A stretch of DNA of 64,000 nucleotides from Parasponia andersonii (GCA_002914805.1 JXTB01000081.1:379910-443909); one strand, 5' to 3'; numbered from the stretch's first letter, positions 1 through 12,040 are shown. The notes: generated by a model not told the origin, from the letters alone. Numbers and translations: made by a program.

Positions 1-157
1 ACTCTGCCATCATTTCTCGCTTCCAGTCGGGGGGCGTACCTCCAGGGCTCTCATGGTGTATTCCACCCACTGTCCCTCTGGTTCGAAAAGGTCTCGACTG
101 GCTTCGGCTTTGCCGTTCACCCTGCATTTGTGTCCCGGACGGGGCGGGAGCCTCTCC

Positions 158-448
158 CTACGGTTGGCTTCTGAACTCCTGCTGGATTTCCTCGTCGAAA
201 TCTTCCCTCGGCTGGGTTTTGTCTTCACTGGCCAGCAGACCCTCAAGGCAAGCATTATCTCTGCGCACCTCTGCGACCTCGTCCCTCAAACCCAGGACGG
301 CCTCGTGGGCCCTCTCTGCCTTTCTGTCTGTTTCCGCCAGGGCGGCGAGTACCTGATCCAGCTTCTGTCCCAGATCCGGTCGTTCCTCTCGAGAGCTTCC
401 TTCGGTTTCAGGACGGGTACTCCTAGTCGTCATTCTTGAAGGTGCCAT
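158..448 (-). pseudogene. Start of gag of the gypsy-type element, frame broken
   Basis: An ATG at 448 opens a 96-residue frame rich in charged residues, with heptad-like Leu and Ala spacing at about residues 28-75 that predicts a coiled coil. It lies about 75 bp inside the primer site, where gag is expected. The frame stops at 158, while another minus frame stays open from about 255 to 10, so a frameshift near 200 is likely. The zinc knuckle and later domains are not in the window. The overlapping plus-strand frame at 53-439 is a GC-rich shadow. Confidence 0.5.
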
Positions 449-523
449 CAAACGTTGTATGGCTTTTGTGTTCGGGGATGGCGCATTTGCGAGCTCCTCG
501 CTCTCTTTTCCACGCTCAACCGT

Positions 524-541
524 TTCCCACAGACGGCGCCA
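524..541 (-). other. Primer-binding site of the gypsy-type element
   Basis: On the minus strand this reads TGGCGCCGTCTGTGGGAA, three bases inside the LTR end. Plant gypsy elements commonly prime from tRNAs whose complementary site starts TGGCGCC. I cannot decide which tRNA (Asp or Arg type) without a tRNA comparison. Confidence 0.7.
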
Positions 542-544
542 AAC

Positions 545-1399
545 TGTTAGAGCGGTTTCTCACCAGTCATCCACGTGTCTTGAATTGCTGATGCTGGATT
601 CTCCAACTGTTCACGTGTCCTTGCTATCTCATATCCTTCTGAACTCCAAGCAAGATCGGAGAGGCGGGGGTGGCTACCTGCAAAGACTCTCCGATGCTTA
701 AGTCAGTAGTTTTTCTTTGCGTTTTGGTAGCAAGGAGAAAAGTATATCAGTTTCAATATCTAACTCTTTTTTTTGTGTTTTCTGTTCTCACACTGTTTTT
801 TCTTTTTTAGTGTTTTTTGTGCGAACCTCTTTTCTCTGAATGCATAGCTTCCATATATGTAGTCCTCGGATAGTGAACAGCGTCCTTCTCTATCTTTGGA
901 AAAGTAAATATATATTCATGAGTACCTTTCACTTCCAGATCTTTTTAAACCATCATGGGCCGAGATTTCTGTGACCTCTTCTGCGCTACCGCGGCCTGAT
1001 TTTCGCCGCCTCCTATGGCTTCAATCTGTCAGGAGCGAGATTCGGGCACATCGCCGTTCTGTCAGGACGGCTTGTCCCTGCGCGCGCACCTACCCAGAAA
1101 CGCATTAAATGCTCTGTCCGGGTCTGGAACCGCGGGGCTATTTTCCATTGCATCCAATCTGAAGACCCTTGGGGCTTCTGACCCCTACGACTGTTGAGGT
1201 GAGGGTCGCTGTTCCTAGACAGCAGACCCTTGGGGCTTCAGACCGCCAGCTGTCGTGGTTTCGAGGTCTGACCGACTGAACCGTTTGGGATCAGTGGTGG
1301 ATTCTGCCTTAAATTCGGAAGACCCATAGGCCGAAGGTGAGATCACGTGCGATCCGCGTGACCCCTCTCGTGGTTCAAGGTTCAGGAATGGGCCCCACA
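545..1399 (-). repeat. 5' LTR of the gypsy-type element (855 bp)
   Basis: On the plus strand it begins TGTTAGAGCGG and ends CCCCACA, which are the usual TG/CA termini. It aligns along its length with the solo LTR at 26302-27131, most clearly in the first 160 bp. Inside it there is a short direct repeat of ACCCTTGGGGCTTC around 1165 and 1227. The five bases outside the LTR (1400-1404, ATAAT) should be the target duplication. This cannot be checked because the other end is off the window. Confidence 0.85.
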
Positions 1400-2565
1400 A
1401 TAATTTTTGAAAATTAATATCCATAATTGACATTTTGAATAATTCAGCTGGTAAAAAAAATAATATCCTCAAATTATGAGGAGAATAGGAAGAAGTAATT
1501 TAGTTTTGATAGAGAATATTATTACTTTTTATTACTAAAATTGGTCATAAAGTTAGTCCAATGTATTAATTTTCATAAATTCTTAATTTTAAAGTATTAT
1601 TTTATAGAGTTCAAATTTTATTATATAAATTATAGAATACTCAAACTTTAGCGCATATATATATTTTGCATTTCACATTTTATATATATATAGCATCAAT
1701 CCAATAGGTATATTTATTTTTTTATTTTGTTTTAACTATGTACATCTTTTTATAATAAAAAATATATAAATAAAAAATATTAAATAATATGCATTTATTA
1801 TCATTATTTTATTTTTTCTATCTACTCAAATCATAATAATTCACGTCGCAATAGCATCTAGATAACTATTCAACAGCAGGGAAAAAAGAATACTTATAAA
1901 TATGTTTTAAAAAATACTGGTCATATATATAGAAGCTGATGATATATGTAGTTTACATATTTAAGATTCTATTGATAAACATAAGGTTATATGCACTGTT
2001 CATGTGAGTGCGATCATCACCTTTGAATTCTGCATTATAAATATGTTTTAATGCATTATTATTGCCTTGTTGCCGCTCATTCAATAAACAAAAAATTGAT
2101 TAAGAGGTCCTGAAATGAATATAAATTGATCTAATTGAAAAAAAAAAATTGTCTCTAAGTCTAAATTCTAAAATCCATGGCATATGCAACTCCACCTAAC
2201 TTTTCTGTCTTTCTAGTTGCCTTCTACCCATTTAGATACAAATTTATGATAAGTAGATTATAAATCAAAGTTCATCACGCTTAGATAGAAAAGAAAAAAG
2301 AAAGTGACAATTATGATAATACAAATTACTTCAAACAAGCCATAACAGACTCCCTTAATTCACTTTTTAAAAATGGGCATTTTCGGTTGAAGATCATAAT
2401 TTTTCACTACTGTGAAAATCGTAATAAAATAAAATACCATTAACAGCTTCCTTAGACATCCTTTAACAAACTCAAATTTCAGAAAATCTCTTCCATATTT
2501 ATTTTCTCCTTGGAGCAATACGTTGAAAATAATGGTGCACGAAAAATAGCTCTTTCTACTCAATA
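1400..2565. other. AT-rich intergenic DNA
   Basis: Lies between two retrotransposons. Homopolymer runs and TA-rich stretches are visible, for example near 1680. I see no reading frame with recognisable content and no RNA gene. Confidence 0.6.
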
Positions 2566-3075
2566 TGTTAGATATACATAATAGATTGTGAAATCAAATA
2601 CAATCTTAGAATTTATCATGTCAAATTATTAGGAAAATATTTGTTGAGAGAAAACTCATAACTAATCTAGATTTATGATATTCCACAGCAAATGATGTAA
2701 TCACGTAAGCAGAAATGATGTATTAATTAGAGCATGAGGCTAGAAGGCTTCCAAAGGCAGAATACTCTATGTATACTCAATGGGATCTCTCTTTATTAAT
2801 AGAGGCAGAAGAGAGGAGCATACATTTTATTTGGCTTGAGACTAAAACCTCATAGATATGCCAAATACATTCTATTTGGCTTGGGACTAAAACTCATCAA
2901 TCCTTATTGGTCCAGTATTGGGGAACCGCATATTATACAGTCCATACTTAATTAGTAATTTTCTGAGCCTATAATTAGATCACTCAATGGTCTTACTTAA
3001 TTAGATAGCCCTAATATATATAATTATTATAAAAATATGTGGCCCACAATTAGGTTATATGTTTATAACCCTACA
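2566..3075 (-). repeat. 3' LTR of the copia element (510 bp)
   Basis: On the plus strand it begins TGTTAGATATA and ends CCCTACA. It matches 8759-9204 along its length. It is about 65 bp longer, partly because of an internal direct duplication at about 2822-2897 (motif ATTTGGCTTG followed by GACTAAAAC, twice, period about 45). Confidence 0.88.
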
Positions 3076-3090
3076 ATCTCCCCCTTGGGC
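3076..3090 (-). other. Polypurine tract of the copia element
   Basis: On the minus strand this reads CCAAGGGGGAGAT directly before the 3' LTR. Plus-strand DNA synthesis primes from such tracts in LTR elements. Its position confirms the minus orientation. Confidence 0.8.
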
Positions 3091-3479
3091 TATATGGGTA
3101 TTTTAATTGAGATAATTATATAATAAAAACTTTAGTGTGTATTTTATTGTTGTTTATTTTAGAAATTACTCATTAAGACAATTTGAACTATCTTGTATAT
3201 CAATATAAAACTAAAGCAGCCTTTATTGTACTTAGGTAAGTAACTAAACCCATAAATGATTTCTAAATCGATACACGCAATGATATAGATCAAGTATGGA
3301 TGTATGGCATAGAAATTACACAAAAAGTAATCTAACATGTCTATTTCTATTTGGTCCTACTTTATGATTTCAACGAATTAACCTTAGTCTTTCACTTTAT
3401 GTAAAACCACAACTTTATACAAAACAGCAGATAGAAAGAACATAAAATATAAATTCAAAGTATAAAAAAAAAAAGCATC

Positions 3480-4372
3480 ACTTTATTGATATCAAATAAT
3501 AAATGTGTCTATCAAAATAGAATTTTTAAAATCTAACTCCCACTAATTCTGAATATTTTTAAATGGTACAATACCCATATGAGTAGTATATTCAAGAAAC
3601 ACCTTAAGCATTAGACTTTTGGTGAGCAGATCTGCCAATATAGAGTTAGTGCCGATATGTTCTATAGATACTAGGTAACTCTGAAAAAAACTTAATATCT
3701 ATGTGTTTAGACTTTGACGAGCTTCTGTTATTATTGGAATATAGAACAGGGCTTTATTGTCACAATAAATCTTCAATGGCTTTTTAATGCTATCGACAAT
3801 TCGTAATCTGGTGATAAAATTATGCAGTCAATCCCTTGATTTGATGCCTCATAACAAGCAATAAACTCTACCTCTTTGGTGGAAGAAGCCGTGAACGTCT
3901 GCTTAACACTCTTCTAGGATACAGCTCCTCCAACAAGCAAGTAAATTTAGCATAAAGTGGATCTCTTACTATCTAGGCATCCAGCATAATTGGAGTTAGA
4001 ACATCTCATGATCTCCAAATGATCAGATCTCCAATAAGCGAGCATATAATCTTTTTTTCTTTATAAATATCGTAAAACCCTCTTTGTTATTGTCCAATAA
4101 TCTATACCAAGGTTGCTTCAATGTCTACCTAGCACTCTTACTATGTATGTTATACCTAGATGTGTATACATCTGAGTATACATCAGACTCCCTACTACAG
4201 ATGCAAAAAGTATCTTCTACATTGCGTTAGCTTCAAACTCATTCTTGGGGTATTGAATGAGACTGAATTTATCATCCTTTGAAATGGGTGTATCTCCTAG
4301 GGCACATTTTCTCATGTCGAATCTATCAAGTACTTTTTCGATATAGCTCTTTTGTGATAACCCAAGTATATC
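3480..4372 (-). pseudogene. Copia RNase H region, broken
   Basis: Minus-strand translation gives fragments of the copia RNase H. Near 3890-3835 it reads TKEVEFIACYEASNQGID, which corresponds to the conserved T-E-A-E-F/Y-x-A segment. Upstream fragments are scattered over several frames with stops. It follows the RT frame directly, as in intact copia polyproteins. Confidence 0.7.
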
Positions 4373-5206
4373 CTAAGAGCGATCTTGGTGTATTTTAATC
4401 TCTAATACAAAAAAGTCATCCCTAAGATCTTTCATCTCAAATTTGTTTGATCGAAATCTCTTGGTTTTGTGCATTAAGCCTATATCATTGCTTGCTAAAA
4501 GTATGTCATTAACAAACAAAACTAGGAAGATACATTTGCTCCCGCTTAACTTATAATATATACATCCATCTATCGAAATTTTCTCAAAATTGAGTGAGAA
4601 AATAACTTGATGGAACTTATGATACCATTGACGTGATGCTTGTTTGAGATCAAAGATAGATTTTTTTAGTTTACAGACCATAGACTTTGGATCTCTAGTT
4701 ACAAAGTTTTCTGGATGTATCATATAAATCGTTTCCTCAATATCACTATTGAGAAATGTAGTCTTTACATCTATCTGATGTAATTCCAAATCAAAATGAG
4801 TTACTAGTGCCATAATTATTCTCAAAAATTCTTTTATAGAAACTAGAGAGAAAGTCTCTTTATAGTCAATGCCTTCTTTTTGAGTGAAACCTTTGCCAAC
4901 TAGACAAGCTTTATATCTCTCAATATTGCCTTTAGAATCTCTTTTAGTTTTAAAAATCCATTTATAGCCAATAGGTTTTTTTCCTATTGGCAATTCGACG
5001 AGTTCCCAAACGCCATTGTCTTTTATGGATTTCATCTCATCCTTTATAGCAGTGATCCATTGTTGAGATTTTGAACTTCGCTTAGCTTGAGTGAAATTAA
5101 TTGAATCATTTTCTACTCTTATATCAAACTCATGTTCTAGGAGATGGACGATGTAGTCATCTGGAATCGCATTTCTCCTTTCCTTAATAGATCTCCTTAA
5201 TGGCAA
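4373..5206 (-). pseudogene. Copia reverse transcriptase domain (277-residue open frame)
   Basis: The frame carries the copia RT hallmarks: W-I-x-A-I-K-D-E-M near residue 51, P-I-G-Y-K-W-I-F-K near 78, the finger segment Y-K-A-C-L-V-G-K-G-F-T-Q near 98, and H-Q-I-D-V-K-T-T-F-L-N near 143. The last corresponds to the canonical Q-M-D-V-K-T-A-F-L-N. The catalytic YVDD box reads F-V-N-D, so one of the two metal-binding Asp residues is Asn. That change, with the broken flanking domains, makes polymerase activity very unlikely. The end of the integrase-RT linker (M-P-L-R-R-S-x-R) is at the frame start. Confidence 0.85.
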
Positions 5207-5559
5207 TTCTTCTTGAGGTTGTTGAGGTTACTCTTCAGGAGTAACTTCTTCATATAGGACAGGGAGTTGCGGAACATTATCTTGAATTTCCAGATTTACT
5301 TCTTGAATAATGTTAGAAAAAGGAGACTGATCACCTTTAATAGCAATTGTAGGAAGAGAAACAAATTCCTCCTCAAAGATAATATCTCTTTCCTTATCTC
5401 TCCTCTTCTTTCTCTCCCTTCCCCCAACCTCAATATTCTCAAGGAATCTTGCATTACCCGTCTCGAAAATAATCTATTAGAGGAACCATATAATTTGAAA
5501 CCTCTAGATTTTTCAGCATAGCCAATAAAATAGTAGTTTATTGTTCTTGAGTCCAATTT

Positions 5560-6712
5560 CTTTTCATATGGCCTATATGGCCTTGCCTCAGCTAGACAAT
5601 CCTAAATATGTAAGTACCTAATATTAGACTTCTTGCCTGTCCATAATTCATATGGGGTTTTAGCTAGGTACTCTGTTTAGTGTATAAACTGCAATCTTAA
5701 ATGCTTCTCCTTAGAGTGATTCAGGTAAAGAGGAATAACTGATTATACTCCTTATCATATCCTTAAGTGTTCAATTTCGTTGCTTAGTAATACTATTCAT
5801 ACTAGGTTTTCTCAGTATAATTTATTATGGGACGATTCCACATTCTTCTAAGCATTGGGCAAAGAGTCCTAGACATTATTCACCGAATGTATCATACCTA
5901 CTGTAGTATTCTTCAACACGATCGGATTTGACAGTTTTAATTTTCTTATCGAGTTGATTTTTAACTTTGGCTTTGAAAGGTTTAAATACATCTAGGTATT
6001 GTGATTTTTCATGAATTAAATATAGGTACCCATAACGGGAGTAATCATTTATGAACATGATGAAATACTATTGGCCATTATATGAAACTATAAGGAATGA
6101 ACCGCAGATATCAATATATATCAATTCTAAAATACCATAAATCCTATTGGCACTTAATTTACATATATTTGTTTATTTACCTTTAATACACTCAATACAA
6201 AATATGAAATTTGTGAGGTCAAATGGGTCAGGAATTCTATCTGACTCAAGGCATTGTATTCTCTGTTTAGAAATATATCCTAATCGTCTATGCCATAACA
6301 TAGAGGAATTCTCAATAGTTTTGCATTTTGTACCACGTTTCTCGACATACCATGTTTCATTAATTGAGGTAATAGTATTGATCTTGTATAGGTTATCTAT
6401 CAATGTACCAGTCGCAATAATATTGGAATTTTGAAAAAGACTAAATTTATTATTTTCAAATGGATAAGAATAACCAGATTTGTCCAAAATTGAAATAGAA
6501 ATTAAAATCTGTCCAAATGACTGTACAACAAATGTCTCATCCAAATCCAAAAATAAATTGTATCCTAATTGTAACCTAAATAGACCTATTGCCTCTACTA
6601 TAATTGTATCATCGTTGCCTATATAGATGTATCTTTCAGTATCACTTGGTAGACGTCTTTTCAGACAACCCTGTATAGACACACTTATGTAAGTAGTGGC
6701 ACCAATATCCAC
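5560..6712 (-). pseudogene. Copia protease and integrase, broken
   Basis: The segment 6712-6173 starts with D-I-G-A-T in place of the protease D-S-G-A-T, so the catalytic D-S/T-G triplet has changed. It ends in a GAG-pre-integrase zinc-binding region with W-H-R-R-L-G-Y and C-I-E-C. At 6058-5876 the integrase core is recognisable (F-I-N-D-Y-S-R-Y-G-Y-L-Y, later K-S-D-R). At 5556-5480 the integrase C-terminal box D-S-R-x-x-x-Y-Y-F-I-G-Y is present. Stops and frame changes separate the pieces. Confidence 0.8.
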
Positions 6713-6729
6713 CCATCAAGCATAATTGG

Positions 6730-7560
6730 GTATAGAAGCAAAATTAACATCAAAACAAATAAAATTGAGAAGCTTACCCTTCTTGATACACCAGGCGGCA
6801 TATTTAGGACATTCCCCCTTCACATGTTCTACCCTCTTGCAGAAGAAACGAGCAAATTTCTCATCTTTTTCTTTTGCACTTTATATTGTAAAATCCCAGA
6901 TGTTGCTCCTTTATCCTTAGTCTTTTTTCCTTTTCTTATCTTGAGAGGTTATCGCTAAGTGAACACTCTTTGTCTTATCTCATTTCAATCTATCCTCTTC
7001 TTGCACACATTGATATATGAGCTCATTAAGAGTCCACTATTCTTTCTAGATGTTATAGCTCACTTTAAATTGGATGAATTATGGTGAAAAAGAAAGTAAA
7101 ACTAATTACACTAGCAAGTCATCCGACAGCTCTAACTTAAGTGCCTTTTGTTCTGAAGCCAGGTTAGACATCTCCATGATGTACTCCCTAATGTTCGTTT
7201 TTATCTTTATAATGCATAGCAAGCAAATTGCTCAACATAGTACTCATTTTTACTTTTTCACTCGTTTGGAAATGTTCTGTAATTGCATCAAGGAACGCCC
7301 TAGCATTATCTACCTCTGACACAACACTCCTAATTGTCTCAAGTATGGAATGTTTCATGATCATAAGACTCATATGATTAGAATGTTCTCATTGCTCAAA
7401 GTTCTTAATAGTCGTAGAAGAACTTTCATCTGGAAGAGCCGCAAGTTATTCTTTCATGAGTGCAAGGTCTAAATCCATGCAACTGAGCATAATCATAATA
7501 TGTTTTTTCTACTTCATGAAGGTTATACTGCTAAGCACATGAATTGAATTCAAATTAGCA
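6730..7560 (-). pseudogene. Copia gag region, broken
   Basis: At 7373-7188 the minus frame has the UBN2/gag-type segment with A-R-A-F-L-D-A-I-T-E-H-F-Q, typical of copia gag. A zinc-knuckle remnant (V-K-G-E-C-P-K-Y-A-A-W) lies near 6830-6790. No continuous gag frame survives. Confidence 0.65.
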
Positions 7561-8745
7561 GATATGCTTGAAGTAGAAACTGAACAGAGTACAAAAACAG
7601 AAAATAACAACTCATATTAATAGCATGTCATAAACTAAGCATTTAATAATAAGATATACTAGCATGGCATACAACAAATAAGTAGATAAGGCAGACTTCC
7701 ATCGCAAAATACCTAGAACAATATCAATAAGTCTTTCTTTGGACTAACTTATTAACTTATAAGTAGTACTCTTCAGTTTAGAATCAAATATTAACAGCAA
7801 ATCCTATCAGATAATTCTTTCTTTGGGCCGATTTGCAGTCCACATGAAAGCTTAATAACCATCACATATCTATTATCGCAAGTGTATTCATTATTTGGCC
7901 AAATAATCACCTTCCTTTGAGCCGATAATTATAAACACACAATCGTTCAACTATTTCAAAACAAATAAATTTACATAATAGAGATTACTTTGGCAACATG
8001 TTGTTTCAACTCATCTATTTTAAAATATTTAAGCAAATAGTGTAAAGAAAATAATAACCAAAAGTTCCCAAAATATTAAACTGAAAATTTTAATGCACAA
8101 ATATTAATAGATAACCAATTAAGTTTTAAGCACTTTTATCAACTCTTAAAGCCAAATAGAGTTTTCAACAAATAAACTGTGGGTCGTACTAAAACTAGGT
8201 TGAGAAAATAAAATTGATCAGTTAAGTTTCAGATTGTAACTCCTTGAATTAAGCCGAAAACGACTCAATTCTACCCAAAACTAATATCATATGCCCTAAC
8301 TAGGTTAAAATTTGACCTAAAAAAAAATTTCTTACTTAGGTGTTGCGCTGCAGTGCCATCGCGGCTGGAAGGTGGCATTGCGATGCCACTAGTGTGGTAT
8401 TGTGATGCCACTTGGTCTTTAATATGGCATTACAGCACAACTGATATGGCACTGCAGTGCCAGCTTCTTGTGGCTTGGCGCCATAACGCAAAGTTTCGGC
8501 CTTAGTGTCAATCACCCGATTTATAAAATGGATAACTCAAATTTAATATGATTTTTTGCTCTTATCTGTAAACTTTTTAATCCAAAACTCATAATTCAAC
8601 CCTCAAATACTCAATATCTCAACAAAATCATGAAAAATTCATCAATCATACATGTTATATCTAAATCCTAAAAATCCAAATAGGTAAAGATATCATAAAA
8701 TAGAGATATGCATAATTATCCTAAGCAATTTAATATGATTTCCTA

Positions 8746-8756
8746 CTCTGATACCA
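8746..8756 (-). other. Primer-binding site of the copia element (tRNA-iMet type)
   Basis: Minus-strand TGGTATCAGAG, two bases inside the 5' LTR. This is the standard primer site complementary to the 3' end of initiator methionine tRNA in plant copia elements. Confidence 0.88.
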
Positions 8757-8758
8757 CT

Positions 8759-9204
8759 TATTAGATATATATATATAATAGATTGTTAAACCAAATATAA
8801 TTCTCGAATCTATCATACTAAATTGTCAGAAAAAGATTTGTTGAGAGAAAATCTGTGACTAACTTGGATCCATTATACTACACAGCAAATGATGTAATTA
8901 CGTAAGCAGAAACAATGTATTAATTAGAGCTTAAGGGTAGAAGGTCTTCGATAACCAGAATACTCTATGTATACTTAATAGGATCTCTCTGTTGATGGAG
9001 GCAGAGGAGAAGAATGTATGTTCTATTTGGTTTGGAGACCAAAACCCTAATAGTTATATCTTTATATACTAACAGCCAATAAAGAATATTGGGTAACTTA
9101 TAATTAGATCGCTTAATGGTCCTACTTAATTAGGCAATCCTAATATATATAATTATTATAAAAACCTGTAGCGCACAATTAGATTATACGTTTGTAACCC
9201 TACA
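8759..9204 (-). repeat. 5' LTR of the copia element (446 bp)
   Basis: Matches 2566-3075. Its inner end reads TA instead of TG, a point change in the terminal dinucleotide. The outer end is CCCTACA. Many substitutions between the two LTRs show that the insertion is old. Confidence 0.88.
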
Positions 9205-9899
9205 TAATATACTTATTAAAAAAAAAAAAGTCTTATTTGAGAATAAATGAAAAATTAAATTGGAAAACTAAATATAGACTTTCAAATACTCCATAATACT
9301 ACAAACGACAATTGATATATATATATATATATATATATATAGGTCACTAATTTAGTAGGTACTTTTTTTTTACCTACACATAGATATTATTTTGATCAAT
9401 GAAAATTTATAATGCGTAATTTTTTATTATAAAAAATAAGAGAGAGAAATAGCACTAATAATACATGTCTTTTTATACCTCTCATTATAATTATTAAATC
9501 ACTATTAAATAATAATTTAGTAGATAAAAAAATATCTAGATATAAGTAAAATATATATATATATATATATCTACGGTATATATAGCAAACCGCACAAAAT
9601 AACCCATATGTGAACATTAAAAAAGGACCGACAAAACCCAGTATTGTAAAAAACAAAATAGCTACGAGATCCTAAAGAAATTTCCATGGACATGATGATT
9701 TCACCATCCAAGATTGGAACGTTTTCAATAGCCCAAAATACAAGCACGTAGGTTTCCCAAAGTATAAGATTTGGGAGTTCAATGCTAAAAGAAAAATGTG
9801 GACCTAAGTGATATATTTTGAAAAAAAAAAAAAAAAAAACCCCATGTGTAAATGATTATTTTACATACTCAAAAAATAAGTATAATACGATGGTTTAAT
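9205..9899. other. AT-rich intergenic DNA with TA microsatellites
   Basis: TA repeats at about 9311-9341 and 9550-9571 and an A-run near 9821-9838. No gene is visible. Confidence 0.6.
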
Positions 9900-11200
9900 T
9901 TTTCAATTAATTATGATCGACTACATTTTCCACAGAAAAATACACCATCTATATGGGCTACAATGGTGTACTCTTTTTAAATGAAAATTAAATTCATTAA
10001 CACTGATAGCTTGCATTTTCTAACGGATTGTAATTGTACACTCCTCTATTGCGTACAATGTTGTACATTTTTGTACACCTTACAAACTCATTTATAGTAT
10101 ACTGTTTTACATTTTCCGTTGAAATTAAACCATCTAGGCTACCATGTATACTTTTTCTACTGAAAAAATAAATTTATTAGTACAGACTGCAGATGGCTTA
10201 GCTACAATTTTTAATTCGAAGGTAAATTCAAGTTGTATCCTAGCTACAATGTTTTACATTTTTTTAGGGGAAAAAACAAAAACTCACCTACAGTATGCTA
10301 GTGTAGATTTTTTTTCATAGAAATACTTGTAGTTTACGTTCTTTTTAAGAATTATACGATGGTGTACATTTTTTAAATAAAACAAATTAATATTGATCAT
10401 TTCTACATATTTTAGTTAATGGATTAACGATATTAATAACTTTGAATTATAACTTTGAATTATAACTGTTGTACTATTTTGTCTTATAAATTATGTAATT
10501 ATTGTAATAATGATCCTTTCATTATAATCTGTTAAATATTTAATAGAAATAATTCATTACAGAGTATATAGTTTGGTAATTATGATTAAGAATAAGATTC
10601 TAAATTTTTTAAAATTTTTTAACGTAAACAGTTGAGTATCAAGATTTATGCAATTACTGCAGCAATGACCATTTTTTCACAAATTTTTAATTGAATTGAG
10701 TCATGTATAAATACACAATTGAGTAACTATGGTTAAAAACGAGATTCTAACTCATAGAATCATATAAGTAAATAATATTTAATTATATGTTTTGTTTATG
10801 ACTATTTTCTATTAAAAACTTAACAATTTATAATAAAAATGACATTATTATAACAATCGCATAATTAGGAGCTACTAATATAAAAATTAAAAATTTAGAG
10901 TATAAAATGATACAATGGGTATAATTGATAGATTTTTATTATATTTAACCGTTAAGTAAAGTATAAACTCGTTTATATTCTACATTGTTTTACGTTACAT
11001 AGTATACGGGATTGCCTTTTTTTTTTTTTTTTTCCTTTTTCAATACTAGCAGTTTGCATTCTTTAAAGAAAGAAAAAAAACCATCTCAAAAAAAAATACC
11101 ATGTTATACTTTTTAATTGAAACAATGATGATTTACATTTTTCCACATTTCATTTTTTAATTGAAAAATAAACTCATCTATAGACTACAACCTTTTTTTT
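9900..11200. repeat. Degenerate interspersed/tandem repeat array
   Basis: A motif close to CTACAATGTTTTACATTTTT, followed by GAAAA(A/T)TAAACTCATCTA, recurs many times between 9910 and 10390 with irregular 60-90 bp spacing. It reappears at about 10965-11010 and 11095-11195. Copies differ by substitutions and small indels. It looks like an eroded minisatellite-type array. The interval 10390-10960 lacks the motif. Confidence 0.45.
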
Positions 11201-11518
11201 TTTTTTTTGGGACGTCGGGTCTGTCTAAGTCTGAACTCTTTTTATAAGAAAAAAGAACGGTTTTGAAAGGCCTTAAAGGTTTTAGCCACACTAAAAAATC
11301 TTTGGCTAAATTGTCATTAGTTTAAGAATATTGTGCAAATAAGTTGTATAAAGTAAATTAGATACCATATGATGCAGCAATGGCTTAATAGATACTAAAT
11401 GATGTGGCACTAACTAAGTAAAATTTAACAAGCCAAATTGTCGGTTGATTCAATACATAAACATATTAACTTAGAAAAAAGAATCGAACTATAGGCCTCC
11501 ACGTTATTTTTAAAAGAA

Positions 11519-12010
11519 AAATTATGAAAACTTTACACTCAGTATCCGCTTTTATAACTTATTTTCATAAATATCTATTTTTGATTTTTGTTTCAAAAAT
11601 ACTCATTTTTATGGTACATATTTCATGTGCAAAATATGAGTAATATATATTTCCAATGTAAATTTTTATCTATATAATACATATTTCATGTGTAAATTAT
11701 GAACGATACATATTTACAATATAAATATTTACCATAATTTATATTTTTCATTATAAATTTGATTTAAGATATATATTTTAAAATATGTGTTAATTTTCAA
11801 TATAATTTTTATTCATGAAATATGTACTACGACATACACTTGATATATAAAATGTATATCACAAAATACATATCATGTGTAAAATATTGGTGGTCTATAT
11901 TTCTAACAAATCATGTATAAAGACAGATATTCATGATATAAAAATAAAAAATAGATATTTATGGAAATATAATTTTAAAAATAGGTATTTATGTACTTTT
12001 CCAATAATTA
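11519..12010. mobile_element. MITE-like inverted-repeat element
   Basis: The left arm (about 11519-11600) and the reverse complement of the right arm (about 11925-12010) share an ATTTTCATAAATATCTATTTTT core and a similar outer AATTAT-GAAAA stretch. The interior carries repeated CATATTTCATGTGTAAAATATG-like palindromic units and no coding frame. No target duplication was confirmed. Confidence 0.45.
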
Positions 12011-12040
12011 TCATAAGCACTAAATAATTAATGACTTAGG

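Larger units (their letters stand above)
1..1399 (-). mobile_element. Ty3/gypsy-type LTR retrotransposon, 5' part (runs off left edge)
   Basis: Reading right to left, the element starts with an LTR (1399 down to 545), then a primer-binding site (541 down to 524), then a gag-like reading frame from 448. The same LTR family occurs again as a solo copy at 26302-27131, which fixes both LTR ends (TG...CA). The body beyond gag, including protease, reverse transcriptase and integrase, lies outside the window. I assign it to Ty3/gypsy from the TGGCGCC primer site and the coiled-coil gag. This is an inference, because no polymerase domain is visible. Confidence 0.75.
2566..9204 (-). mobile_element. 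Ty1/copia LTR retrotransposon, complete structure but coding-dead
   Basis: Two related LTRs (2566-3075 and 8759-9204) bracket a 5.7 kb interior. An initiator-Met-type primer site lies beside the right LTR and a polypurine tract beside the left one, so the element reads right to left. The interior shows, in copia order, gag (about 7560-6900), protease plus integrase (about 6712-5560), reverse transcriptase (5206-4373) and RNase H (about 4370-3480). The frames are broken by many stops and frameshifts. Flanking bases CAATA (2561-2565) and TAATA (9205-9209) look like a decayed 5-bp target duplication. Integrase-before-RT order separates copia from gypsy. Confidence 0.92.

Noticed and set aside
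53-439. Plus-strand 128-codon frame at the left edge
   Set aside because: It is antisense to the gypsy gag frame, in GC-rich DNA, with no recognisable domain. The minus-strand reading fits LTR, primer site and gag order.
9311-9341. TA-rich palindromic run as a possible regulatory site
   Set aside because: It is a plain TA microsatellite, one of several in the window.
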